Counted from the stretch's first letter, positions 1 through 8,187 are shown. The stretch is 17,056 nt of DNA from an uncultured bacterium (GCA_903904545.1 CAIVDB010000031.1:1-17056); one strand, 5' to 3'. Notes: generated by a model not told the origin, from the letters alone. Numbers and translations are program-made.

Positions 1-527
1 AAAATCCTCGATAATGATGCAACAGAAAAATAACATTCATTAGCATATCAGATATTCAACTCTTCGCACAATCTAATTAATTTATTAAAGTTGTATTTAG
101 TATTTTTAAGATCTTTTAATGATTCTATCCTTGTAGATGCAATAAAACTATTTTGATTGCTTCATTTCTTTTGAATGATATGATCAGAATGTTTTTCTTC
201 AAATTCATCTATTCCTTTCTCTGTTAATGCCACATAATAAGCATACATATTTCTATAATTAATATTTGTGATGTCACTTATAACCTCTTCTTTCTTCGAG
301 GAGTCGCTCCGTACACTTACTGTTAACAAATCACTAGTTTCTTTCGTAATATGAACAAGTTTTCTGATATTAAGGTATTGAATGTGTCACAAAAAATTAT
401 TTAAAGTTACCTTATGTTGACTAAGAAAATATGAAGACATACTAGTAAAACTTTGTTTATAATTATGTTCATATAAGATTTTTAATATTAAATACTTTAT
501 GTCTATTTTTTTATCATCTGTAATCAT
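1..527 (-). CDS. Hypothetical protein, N-terminal part (runs off the window)
   Basis: This is an open frame of 175 codons from an ATG at 527 to the window edge, with no TAA or TAG. It holds three UGA codons (in LSQHKVTLNNFL-UGA-HIQ, QKK-UGA-SNQ and ELNI-UGA-YAN) that must be read through, presumably as glycine. The first 110 residues (DIKYLILKILYEHN, later YVALTEKGIDEFEEKH) have the helix-helix-strand rhythm and the LTEKG ending common in winged-helix domains, but I cannot assign a family. There is no Shine-Dalgarno sequence before the ATG. It lies downstream of topA on the same strand, behind the topA terminator, so it is probably transcribed separately. The lack of any in-frame stop over 527 nt and the protein-like composition support a real gene. 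The function is unknown. Confidence 0.7.
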
Positions 528-570
528 AGTAAACTTAACAAATAAAAGCAATAAGTAATAATAATTCTAT

Positions 571-596
571 AAAAAAATCCGACACTCGCCGGATTT
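571..596 (-). terminator. Intrinsic terminator after topA
   Basis: On the minus strand AAATCCG pairs with CGGATTT across an 8-nt loop, followed by a run of Ts. It starts 9 nt after the topA stop codon. Confidence 0.8.
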
Positions 597-604
597 CATG
601 AAAA

Positions 605-3028
605 TTACTTCTTTTTAGGAGTTGCTTTCTTTGCGGGAGTCTTTTTAACCGCAGCCTTTTTAGGAGCAGCTTTCTTCGCTGGCTTCTTTTCCTCCTTTTC
701 TACTTTCTCACTTCCTCCTTTATTTCCAAACTTCCCCGCTCCAATGATCGCTACACAATCTTCCAAAGTCAAATCCGTTGCATCTTTACCTCCCTTGGGG
801 ATCTTGTAATTCGTTTTCCCCCACTTAATATACGGACCGTACATCCCATTCAAGACGTAGATTTTATCCTTCTCGTAGTCGAAACTCTGTATATTTTTAT
901 TCTTCTCTGTCTCTACTTTTTTCTCTATAAGCTCTATCGCTTGCTCGATGCTAATCGTCTTGATGCTGAGCTCGCTATTTTTGGGGATAGAGACGTACAT
1001 GGACTTCCACTTCACATAGGGACCAAACCTTCCTGCGCCGACATTGACCGGCTCACCTTGAAATTCCCCGAGACTCGCAGGCACCTCAAACGCCTGTAAT
1101 GCTTCCTCGAGCGAGATGGTCTCTAGATTTTTGCCCAGGGGCATACTTGCAAATCTTGGTTTCTCTCCGGTCGCTTCATCCGTGGTACCGATCTGTACCA
1201 TAGGTCCAAACCTCCCAATTCTCACGATGACGGGCTTGCCAGTATTGGGATCTTTTCCCAAAGCTCTTTCTCCTGACTGCCTTTCGGACGTTTCGAGTGT
1301 CTTCGCGACTTCCTCGTGGAAGGGCGTATAGAAGTCCTTGATCATGGTATGTCGAACCAATTTGCCGACAGCAATTTCATCAAATTCTTCTTCCACATTG
1401 GCGGTGAAATTGTAGTCCATAATGTTTTGGAAGTATTCCACTAAGAAATCTGTCACCACCATCCCAATGTCGGTCGGGAAGAGTTTTTGCTTTTCAGCTC
1501 CGGTGTTTTGTGTCTTTGTGCTCTCAGTAATATCACTTCATTTCAACATCAATTCTACAAATTTTCTCACTTCGCCATCTCTATCTTCTTTGACGACGTA
1601 GCCTCTTTTTTGTACCGTAGAAATGGTAGGCGCGTAGGTGGACGGTCTTCCAATCCCAAGCTCTTCCATCTTCTTTACTAAACTCGCTTCGGTATATCTT
1701 GGCGGATGATTTTTAAATTTCTGGGTTGCGAGAATGCTCTTGGCATCTAATATTTCTCCTTCTTTCAAGACAGGCAACATTCCTTCTTTTTCTCCATCAT
1801 CTTCATCATCATTGGACTCGAAATACACTTTCAAAAATCCATCGAACTTGATGACTTCTCCGCTTGCGATATAATTCAAGGTCGGGATGGTGGAGATATT
1901 TATAATTGCTTTGGTCTTTTCTACTTCTGCTTGCGCCATTTGTGAGGCAAGAGTTCTTTTCCATATTAATTCATACAATCTTGTTTCGCTGGCATCACCG
2001 CCGGCACTGGAGTTCTCCATATGGGTTGGTCTGATACACTCATGCGCTTCTTGTGATCCTTTGGACTTGGTGACGTAGGTCGTAGGCTTGCTATATTCTT
2101 TCCCATAACGAGACGTGATCTCATCAGCACAGGCCTTGATTGCGAAATCAGACATATTGACGGAGTCAGTTCTCATGTAGGTTATCAACCCTGCTTCATA
2201 TAATTTTTGTGCCATCTGCATGGTCCTCGCTACTGAGGAACCGAGCTTTCTGCTGGCTTCTTGTTGGAGGGTAGAGGTGGTAAACGGTGCAGAAGGAGAC
2301 TTTTTTCCGGGTTTTACTTCCACGGTTTGGATCTTGTACGTCGCTCATTTACTCTTCTCGAGGAATGCGTGAGCGGTGTCTCTATCATTGAGGTCTTTGG
2401 AAAGTTCAGCTTTGAAGTCTTTTTTGGCATCTCCGATAAAGTTTCCTATGACTTTAAACGCAAATGCTGACTCAAATTTTTGGATTTCTCTTTCTCTTTC
2501 TACGAGCAGTCTGACAGCCACGGATTGGACTCTTCACGCAGACAATCCTCCTTTAATTTTTTTTCGCAAAATAGGAGAAAGTTCAAAACCCACAAGTCTA
2601 TCCAAAACTCTTCTGGCTTGTTGGGCATCCACTAAATGCATATCTAATTTTCTAGGGTTCTTAATTGCCTTATCTATCGCTTCCTTCGTGATCTCATGGA
2701 AGACAATTCTTGCCGTTTTATTGATATCTAATCCGAGCTGATTCGCTACATGTCGACCAATAGCTTCTCCTTCGCGGTCCTCATCGGTAGCGATCCAGAC
2801 CTTATCGGCCTTCTTCGCTAAAGATTTCAATTCATTGACCACTCTGGTTTTGTCAGGAGAGACGATGTATTGGGGATTGAAATTATTTTGGATATCGATA
2901 CCCATCCCTTTGGTAGGGAGATCTACCACATGTCCAAAGGACGCTTTGACTTCAAATCCCTCTCCAAGAAATTTTTTAATTGTTGCCGACTTCGCAGGAG
3001 ACTCGACTATCACCAAATTGTTTGCCAT
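605..3028 (-). CDS. topA: DNA topoisomerase I, repeat-type C-terminus
   Basis: This is a type IA topoisomerase that relaxes negative supercoils. The 807-residue frame is continuous if three UGA codons (residues 165, 228 and 497) are Gly. Residue 165 lies in the conserved GGLSA-G-RVQSVAVRLL motif, where Gly is expected. The TOPRIM domain is at the N-terminus, with Glu9 in VESPAK and TDEDREGE at 81-88 (acidic DxDxE residues 82, 84 and 86). The catalytic Tyr is about residue 284 in GLITYMRTDS. The usual C4 zinc fingers are missing. About residues 587-767 hold three topoisomerase C-terminal repeats (GRFGPMVQIG, GRFGPYVKW, GMYGPYIKW), then a Lys/Ala/Pro-rich tail (780-807) that probably binds DNA. 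The length is normal for TopA. The start follows an AT-rich leader without a Shine-Dalgarno sequence. Confidence 0.96.
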
Positions 3029-3065
3029 TATATATGAAAAAACATAAAAAGTCTTGGGTAAAATG

Positions 3066-3395
3066 CTATGCGTTTAATTGCTTCTGTCCTTCTGGAAGCT
3101 GAGCATCTTCGACATAAGTAAACTCTGTATCTATGGTTGGCACAATATCTTCAGCCTTGATAAATATTTCTTTATGTGTAATAGGATGTTCCTTTATGAC
3201 TCAGAGCAATATTGCCCCTGTTTCTTTACTTACTTCTATATGAGGCCGATGTCTTCCAGATCAAAATTCATATCTATTCTCTTCTGCAGCACCAGGAAAC
3301 ATAAGATCAAACTTTCTCGTAATCTTTGAAATGCTAGGTCTTCTTTTGGTAGGAGATCCTTCATTGATAGGTTCTCTATTCTCAGCTCCTTCCAT
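3066..3395 (-). CDS. Hypothetical protein, 109 aa
   Basis: A frame from ATG 3395 to TAG 3066 contains two UGA codons read as Gly (YEF-G-SGRHRPH and AILL-G-VIKEHP). The first 25 residues are polar and basic (EGSPTKRRPSISK), followed by a compact segment rich in charged residues (RPHIEVSKETGAIL, HKEIFIKAEDIVPTID). There is no signal peptide or membrane segment. I do not recognise a family. The stop lies 37 nt upstream of the topA start on the same strand, so the two genes may be co-transcribed. A promoter candidate lies about 150 nt upstream. A TTG in frame 12 codons upstream is an alternative start, directly after a TAG. Confidence 0.65.
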
Positions 3396-3487
3396 GATAC
3401 GCTGTGTAACAGGATAAAAAGATTGATTCAACTATGCCCATTGGCAGATATGTTGTAAATATACAAAAAAACTCCTTCATTACCTGT

Positions 3488-3502
3488 CCCGCACCAGGCG
3501 GG
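3488..3502. repeat. Small GC-rich hairpin in AT-rich DNA
   Basis: CCCGC and GCGGG pair around a 5-nt loop, and a flanking ACCTG/CAGG partly extends this. It lies in the leader of the 109-aa gene. Its role is unknown. Confidence 0.4.
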
Positions 3503-3544
3503 GAAAATTCAAAATTAAGAATTCAACATTCTTTTTTCAGGAGC

Positions 3545-3572
3545 ATTGTATCCAATCTCATTGTTTTTTCAA
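3545..3572 (-). promoter_or_regulatory. Promoter candidate for the 109-aa gene and topA
   Basis: On the minus strand TTGAAA is followed after 16 nt by TACAAT, a good sigma70-type match. It lies about 150 nt before the 109-aa gene, between that gene and the foldback repeat. Confidence 0.45.
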
Positions 3573-3597
3573 TGGAAAAAAATCGAGAGGAGTAGCC

Positions 3598-3758
3598 GCG
3601 GACAAACCCACCCCCTCCGGCTGTGCCGGAGACCCCTCCCTTATCAAGGAGGGGAAATCGATTTTATTTAAGTCCCCCTGAGACCAGAGGGAATCCAGCG
3701 CAGCTGGACAAGGGGGATTTAGGGGGTTTGATTGCTCTCATTGGGTGGGTTTGCCCGC
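3598..3758. repeat. GC-rich foldback element (MITE-like)
   Basis: Terminal inverted repeats of 16 nt (3598-3613 and 3743-3758, one mismatch) enclose further hairpins: CTCCGGC/GCCGGAG, CCCCTCC/GGAGGGG and a TCCCCCT/AGGGGGA arm with an inner CCAGC/GCTGG. The element is much richer in GC than its surroundings and has no convincing frame. It fills most of the gene-free stretch 3396-3803. The remainder of that stretch holds the promoter candidate and small hairpin above and otherwise nothing I can name. Confidence 0.7.
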
Positions 3759-3803
3759 AAATCCTCAAATATTTGTGATATTACTTCTTCCCTTTGAGAA
3801 ATT

Positions 3804-4178
3804 CTATTGCTTTGTTGTTTCTAGTGCGGGAGCCTCAGTTGCCTTTTCTATCGCAGGACCGATAAGATTGAGATAAAGCGCTTTGATCTTGGAGTCAAGT
3901 AATGCTTCGAAATAGGGTTTGTCTTCAATAAGCAATCATCTATTTTTGAGAATAATCTCTCCATTTTCACCACTCGCAAAGATTTCATTGTCATTATTCA
4001 GAATATTGATCATATCATCACTAGTACGTTCCACATAGATCCTGATGTTCTGCCACTTAAATACTTGGGTAATTTCTTGTGAAAGAGTAACTATCGTGAG
4101 AGAAGAAAGAGATTCTTTATCTGGATTATTCAAAAAATAATCAACAATAAGATTCCTAGCATGTAATTTTACCACCAT
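3804..4178 (-). CDS. Hypothetical protein, 124 aa
   Basis: The frame runs from ATG 4178 to TAG 3804 and contains one UGA codon read as Gly (ILKNR-G-LLIEDKPYF). The same frame is open further upstream to an ATG at 4283, which would add 35 residues including a hydrophobic run (IVFFIFSLSLM). I prefer 4178 because the extension does not look like a natural N-terminus, but the start is uncertain. The body is polar (NPDKESLSSLTIVTLSQEI, WQNIRIYVERTSDDMI). No family is recognised. Just after the TAG, another frame reads IEFLKGKK and then TAA, close to the in-frame C-terminus IAFLKGKK of the next gene upstream. That suggests a shared tail and a possible small indel here. Confidence 0.55.
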
Positions 4179-4298
4179 AAGAGAAAGAGAAAAGATAAAA
4201 AATACAATTTGTTTTTCCTCGAGAAAATGTTTTATGGGTGAGGAATTTTTTTGTAAATATAGCGATTGAAGAAAGGAGTGCAAGAAAAAAAATAGCTA

Positions 4299-4976
4299 TT
4301 ACTTCTTTCCCTTGAGAAATGCTATCGTTGCAGCGATTTGTTTTGCATAAGCGCCATCTGGGGCATGTTGCGTCTTCAATATTCACTGAAAAAATCCAAT
4401 CCTTGCATCCAAAAATGCTTGGCGATCTTCATTATTTGCCTTGGCTCGATCATATGTTTTCTTCTCTGCTTCCAATAGAGGATTGTAGAGATGTGCATCT
4501 TTATCAGAAGCTTTGGATTCAGTATGCTCTGTATGTTTTTTCTCATGTTTTTTTTCTTGCTTCTTGTCATGTTTGTCTTTCTTCTCATGGAAGATAGAAG
4601 CATCCTTGGCCTTGAGCACTTCAAAGAGTGCAGTATAGTAGAGATAATTTTTTGCCTGCACTTTCGCTGGGACGGAAAGAAATAAGACCTCGTTTCTGGG
4701 ATACATAGCATAGCCAAAATCCTTGGTGAGTGGTGGCACCTTATCCATTTCTAGTACGAAAAAAAGCATATCAGGAGTATCGAGAAACTTAGATTTAAAG
4801 AAGCCAATCTCTTCTATATTATCACCCAATCCCTCAGGTATTCTTTGTTTAAGAGAGGAAATGTCTGCGGCGTCAAGCTCCATCTCTTTTCTTATCCCTC
4901 ACTTGTGATCAAGATCGAGGATAAATGTTTTCTGTAGAGTAGTACTCATCTCTCAGCGATTATCTTCTAAAATCAT
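4299..4976 (-). CDS. Hypothetical protein, 225 aa, with a His/Lys-rich segment
   Basis: The frame from ATG 4976 to TAA 4299 is continuous with three UGA codons as Gly (DNR-G-EMST, DHK-G-GIRK, FFQ-G-ILKT). The ATG is preceded by AAGGA at a 7-nt spacing, one of the few clear ribosome binding sites here, which decides the start. About residues 30-130 are an ordinary mixed alpha/beta-like stretch (LFFVLEMDKVPPLTKDFGYAM). They are followed by a low-complexity linker (EKKDKHDKKQEKKHEKKHT) and a helical C-terminus ending IAFLKGKK. There is no signal peptide. The linker could bind metal or nucleic acid, but nothing in the sequence decides this. The gene is divergent from the plus-strand gene at 5089 and precedes the 124-aa gene by about 120 nt. 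Confidence 0.72.
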
Positions 4977-4983
4977 ATCCCAG

Positions 4984-4988
4984 TCCTT
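4984..4988 (-). promoter_or_regulatory. Ribosome binding site of the 225-aa gene
   Basis: AAGGA lies 7 nt before ATG 4976 on the minus strand. Most other genes here have no such sequence. Confidence 0.55.
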
Positions 4989-5088
4989 ATAATTATATGT
5001 ATAAAGATGTCAAGCACTTATGATATAAGATTGATTCTTTGGAGTAATTGTTTATAGTATATATTATATTTATCATGAATGTATTGGG

Positions 5089-5901
5089 ATGACGCTCGTA
5101 TCTCTCCAGAAAATTAATCATATAAAAAATATCTATCTAAGGTATTGTTTTTCTCAGAAAGAAAATGCTAGGAGACTAAAAGATGTTCTTTCGGGGAATT
5201 TCAAGCCGCTTTTCGGTATCCAGGGAGCTCTTCATATCCATGGGCATAAGCATATTCCTATGAACTTGGACATGAAAATGACGGGATATTTCCATGACAT
5301 ACTCCATGATGAGGATGTCAATGCAGTCATCCAGGCATTGTGTCAGACAATAAAAACACAAGATTTTCAGAGAACATTAACTGGATACAAAAAGGACAAA
5401 GAAGAAATTCTGCATATTATCAAGACATCTCATATTACAAAAATCTGAATGGAGGGTACCAAAGATCAGATAGATAACGCAAAAGAAATCAAAGATACAT
5501 ATTATATGCTGTATGGAAAATTGACCGCCTGAGGACTGGACAAAAAGCTGGCTTCTCAAGTATTTCTTGTCGCATTTTGACCCGAACGATTCCTCTATTT
5601 GACAGAGTCTTTGGGAGATGTGACGCTATTTGGAGCTGAATGAGAAAAATCAAAGGAAACAATGACTGCAGTACGTAGTGCTATGGAAGATCTTGAACAA
5701 CCCAAAAATATCAAGGAAAGTTGTGAACAACTAAAAAAAGCAGTGTTGCTCAATTTTGAAAAGAGAAACCAAGATATCGCTGATGCTATCCAACACTATC
5801 CTGGTGATGCAGTACTCTTGGTTATAGGAGATTATCATAAAGATCCCATAAAAAAACTGATGCCTAAAAATCGAAAAGTAACAACAAGTTCAAATATCTA
5901 A
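5089..5901 (+). CDS. Hypothetical protein, 270 aa (weak TraB/Tiki-like pattern)
   Basis: An ATG at 5089 opens a frame that ends at TAA 5899-5901 and contains four UGA codons read as Gly (5446, 5530, 5578, 5641), including SHITKI-G-MEG and VFLVAF-G-PERF. An earlier ATG at 5075 is in another frame and closes quickly. The protein has a His-rich region near residues 43-57 (GIQGALHIHGHKHI) and a C-terminal stretch RNQDIADAI...VLLVIGDYHKDPIKKL. The arrangement of an Arg-led helix, a hydrophobic strand and G-x-x-H recalls the end of TraB/Tiki/ChaN-fold proteins. I see no convincing matching N-terminal motif, so this is only a hint. No signal peptide is visible. It is the only long plus-strand gene in the window and faces pheS across a shared terminator. 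Confidence 0.7.
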
Positions 5902-5930
5902 ACTGAGACGCCAAGAAACCCTGTAATTTT
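5902..5930 (+). repeat. Dispersed 29-nt repeat, copy 1
   Basis: It begins ACTGAGACGCCAAGAAA and ends CTGTAATTTT, starts directly after the stop codon of the 270-aa gene, and is followed by a terminator hairpin. Copy 2 (13120-13148, minus strand) matches at 27 of 29 positions and is also followed by a hairpin with a T-run. Confidence 0.75.
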
Positions 5931-5940
5931 CAAAGAACAA

Positions 5941-5969
5941 AAAGGGCTGATGATATTCATCAGCCTTTT
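5941..5969. terminator. Bidirectional intrinsic terminator
   Basis: GGCTGATGA pairs with TCATCAGCC across a 3-nt loop, flanked by an A-run and a T-run. It can serve the plus-strand 270-aa gene and the minus-strand pheS, whose stop is 17 nt away. Confidence 0.85.
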
Positions 5970-5985
5970 GCAATAAGGAAAATTA

Positions 5986-7131
5986 TTACCTCAATTGAGC
6001 ACCAAGAAGCTCTTCAGTCTTTTGTCTAATTTTCAATTGGATCGCATTGATCTCATCGTTTACAAGAGTCTTTTCATGAGATCTATAGATGATCCTAAAG
6101 GTATAACTAATGATATCTGCTCAGAATTTCTCATCGTTCTCATAGGTATCCAAGAGCTGGACTTCCTCGACGAGATCTCCTGCTTCATCTCTAATGATTT
6201 CGTAATAACTATTGAGACTGACCTGCTTAGACACAAGGAAAGAAATATCTCTATAGGTGCTAGGATATTTACTGACCTCTTGATAGGTGGCATCCAAATT
6301 TCCTCGCTGCTTCGTAATCCTAGGATCCGTGGATCGCAAGATTCTAATATCGGGAATACTCATTTTGATCATTGCTAATCTCTCGATCCCAGGTCCAAAA
6401 GCTCGTCCATTATATACATCAGAATCTACTCATAAGTTATCCAATACCTTGGGATGAACCACGCCAGCTCCCAAGACTTCTAGTCGAGCATCACCAAATT
6501 TGATCTCCATCTCTACGCTAGGATCTGTGTAGGGAAAGCTATCATCATTGACCCTTCGCTCGATATCTTCTCCATAAACGGCCTTGGCCATCGTGATCAA
6601 GACATCTACCAAATCTTGTCTTCCTAATATTTTTTTCTCTTTTTTGCAAATATACAATCCATCTATCTGATGGAAAATAGGCGAGTGACTGCGGTCTATT
6701 TCGTCCTTCCTGTAGACCTTTCCGTGACAAAGCGCACCGACATCACCCTCCTGAGCCAGCTTTTCTTTGATTCCTGGATATCAGAGATAGTACCATCGCA
6801 TGATCGTCGTGTGTGTCCTCAATATTTTTTTCTCGTTTACAAAGTAGGTATCCGATTTGGACCTTGCAGGATGATCAGGTGCAAAATTAAAGACATCAAA
6901 GGTCTCATATGTTCCCACCACTTCAGGGGCATCTATGACATCAAACTGAGAAAACACAGGAATCTGTTTAAACTTCTCGGTAATCATTGCTACGGGGTTT
7001 CCTGGGGTTCTCGAAAGGTCTGGCATATCGTAGAAACGTAAGACTCTCTGGGCATCAATCGTGTCTTGAGTTCTCAAGGATTGAATCAAAGCGACTTCTT
7101 CATCTCTCGCGATGCTGATGATGTGTCTCAT
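5986..7131 (-). CDS. pheS: Phenylalanyl-tRNA synthetase, catalytic domain fused to FDX-ACB
   Basis: It charges tRNA-Phe with phenylalanine. The 381-residue frame has three UGA codons as Gly (residues 117, 234, 337). Residue 234 lies in DNL-G-VDSDVYNGRAFG, where PheS enzymes have an invariant Gly. Motif 2 (138-159, KVYRKDEIDRSHSPIFHQ) and motif 3 (242-254, GRAFGPGIERLAM) are intact. The N-terminal coiled coil of ordinary bacterial PheS is absent. After about residue 287 there is a ferredoxin-fold anticodon-binding domain (KYPSTYRDISFLV ... HEKTLVNDEINAI ... LGAQLR), which bacteria normally carry at the end of PheT. No pheT is adjacent. The plan matches the monomeric mitochondrial enzyme (FARS2). 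Expression is probably controlled by the leader peptide and attenuator just upstream. Confidence 0.94.
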
Positions 7132-7150
7132 GCTAGTGGATAAGAAAATA

Positions 7151-7185
7151 AAAAAACTCCTATCTGAGTGAGAAAGAGAGGAGTT
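7151..7185 (-). terminator. Attenuator hairpin in the pheS leader
   Basis: On the minus strand AACTCCT pairs with AGGAGTT, followed by TTTTATTTT, ending about 20 nt before the pheS start. It lies after the Phe-rich leader peptide. The leader codons GAGAAGAGAG (in 7222-7232) can pair with CTCTCTTTCTC (7170-7180), with one bulged base, inside the loop and arm of this hairpin, so an alternative fold is possible. Confidence 0.8.
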
Positions 7186-7209
7186 CTGAGATGTAGATGA
7201 TTATTACTA

Positions 7210-7281
7210 CTACACAAAACACTCTCTTCTCTGGAAGAAGAACCCAAAATCAAAGGTAAATGAGTGATGTGTGTGTTTCAT
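7210..7281 (-). CDS. pheL: Phe-rich leader peptide of the pheS attenuator
   Basis: A 23-codon frame starts at ATG 7281 and begins MKHTHH. It then contains SFTFDFGFFF and a last Phe near the end (CFV): seven Phe codons in 23, including three TTC in a row at codons 14-16. It ends in four consecutive in-frame stops, TAG TAG TAA TAA. A promoter-like sequence lies about 35 nt upstream and a terminator-like hairpin lies between it and pheS. This is the classical layout of ribosome-mediated attenuation: scarce Phe-tRNA stalls the leader ribosome and favours read-through into the synthetase. E. coli PheL and PheM are also short Phe-rich peptides, and PheL also begins MKH. The symbol is given by analogy, because a 23-codon peptide cannot be tested for homology. 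Confidence 0.85.
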   Translation of the reverse strand: MKHTHHSFTFDFGFFFQRRECFV

Positions 7282-7314
7282 TATCTAGTGCTAATCATAA
7301 GATAAACTAAGATG

Positions 7315-7342
7315 AGTATATTCATTATCACAAAAAATACAA
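7315..7342 (-). promoter_or_regulatory. Promoter candidate for the pheL-pheS transcript
   Basis: On the minus strand TTGTAT and TATACT are separated by 16 nt, starting 5 nt after the Nudix stop codon and ending 33 nt before the leader peptide ATG. The position fits a transcript that begins with the leader. Confidence 0.6.
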
Positions 7343-7347
7343 GATAT

Positions 7348-7743
7348 TTACGGGAGCTGTTCAAAAAACATCCTAACGGTCGAATACAGGTCGAGTTTTA
7401 GCGCTTCTTCTTTGGTGAAGAATCACAATGCCTGGCATTCATCAGACGGAGTGAAGTTGAGTCCATTGAGCTTAGTTTCGTAGAAGACATTGGATACTCG
7501 ACAGACTTTATCATCCTTTTCTCCGGTAATCATATAGGAGGGATGATCAGCAACCCGAGTCACTTCTAGTCAAGACTCTTCAAAGAGTTCTCTTGCGATA
7601 TTTGCTTGAGGAGTCTCACCAAAATCAAGTCATCAACCAGGAAATTCATAGATACCATTTTCCTCTTGGAGAAGGAGAATTTTTGTTCTCGTTTCATCGT
7701 ACACCAAGGCCTTACAACTCAGTCTATAACAAGCTTGATCCAT
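7348..7743 (-). CDS. Nudix hydrolase
   Basis: This family hydrolyses nucleoside diphosphates linked to another group, often oxidised or non-canonical NTPs; the substrate is not predictable. The frame from ATG 7743 to TAA 7348 gives 131 residues with four UGA codons as Gly. The Nudix box runs from residue 37 to 59: G-GLDFG-E, seven residues, then RELFEESGL, a full match to Gx5Ex7REUxEExGU. Its first Gly (37), the next residue (38) and the closing Gly (58) are all UGA codons, strong proof of the recoding. The size is normal for a single-domain Nudix protein. An in-frame ATG at 7791 would add 16 hydrophobic residues; I prefer 7743 because MDQACYRLSCKALVYDE resembles usual Nudix N-termini. The gene lies just upstream of the phe promoter on the same strand. 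Confidence 0.93.
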
Positions 7744-7866
7744 TGAGAAAAGAAAAAAATAAAGATTGGTCTTCTTATACACAAACGGCATAGTTTTGGA
7801 AGAAGAAAAAAGCTGGATGAAATCATGGGTTGTTCTCCTTTCTTATGCGGATAGGAGTAGAAAGGA

Positions 7867-7894
7867 TTGACTTTAGCAAGAAAATATATAAATT
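7867..7894 (+). promoter_or_regulatory. Possible promoter of the 59-aa gene
   Basis: TTGACT is followed after 16 nt by TAAATT, inside an AT-rich stretch that also offers TATATA and TATAAA at shorter spacings. It would place the transcript start just before ATG 7923. Confidence 0.3.
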
Positions 7895-7922
7895 GAGAGC
7901 CAAAATCAATAAAAAAAATAAT

Positions 7923-8102
7923 ATGGCTAGGCAATGTGAGGAACATAAGCGCGCCAAAAGACGCGTAAGACGATCTCTTCTAAAAAGGAAGAAATTAGAA
8001 AAAGAGAGACTTTTAGGAGCAAGCAAAAAACAGCAGCTGACACCTGATAAAATCTCAAAATTAACGGAAAAGCCAACTCCGCGTTATTCGGGTTGGTATT
8101 AA
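7923..8102 (+). CDS. Small very basic protein, 59 aa
   Basis: The frame from ATG 7923 to TAA 8102 has no UGA codon. The protein is rich in Arg and Lys (HKRAKRRVRRSLLKRKKLEKER), and its C-terminal third ends in TPRYSGWY. This composition suits RNA or ribosome binding, but I do not recognise it as bS21, bL34 or another known ribosomal protein. The frame stays open upstream to ATG 7830. I chose 7923 because the promoter candidate lies between the two and because MARQCEEHK is a natural start. A strong terminator follows within 30 nt, so it is probably a single-gene transcript between two minus-strand genes. Confidence 0.6.
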   Translation: MARQCEEHKRAKRRVRRSLLKRKKLEKERLLGASKKQQLTPDKISKLTEKPTPRYSGWY

Positions 8103-8130
8103 TAAACATTAAAATGAAAGGAGTCATCTA

Positions 8131-8161
8131 AAAAAGCTAGGAATTTCGGTCTTAGCTTTTT
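8131..8161 (+). terminator. Terminator of the 59-aa gene
   Basis: AAAAAGCTA pairs with TAGCTTTTT across a 13-nt loop, 29 nt after the stop codon. Confidence 0.75.
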
Positions 8162-8187
8162 GCTATAGTAAAAATATTTCTCTACAT

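Noticed and set aside
605..3028. topA as a pseudogene or several fragments
   Set aside because: The only breaks are UGA codons in one unchanged frame, one of them at an invariant Gly. The same holds for many other genes, so recoding and not decay explains it.
7132..7340. A T-box riboswitch before pheS
   Set aside because: I see no T-box sequence or specifier loop arrangement. The Phe-rich reading frame followed by a terminator explains the leader better.
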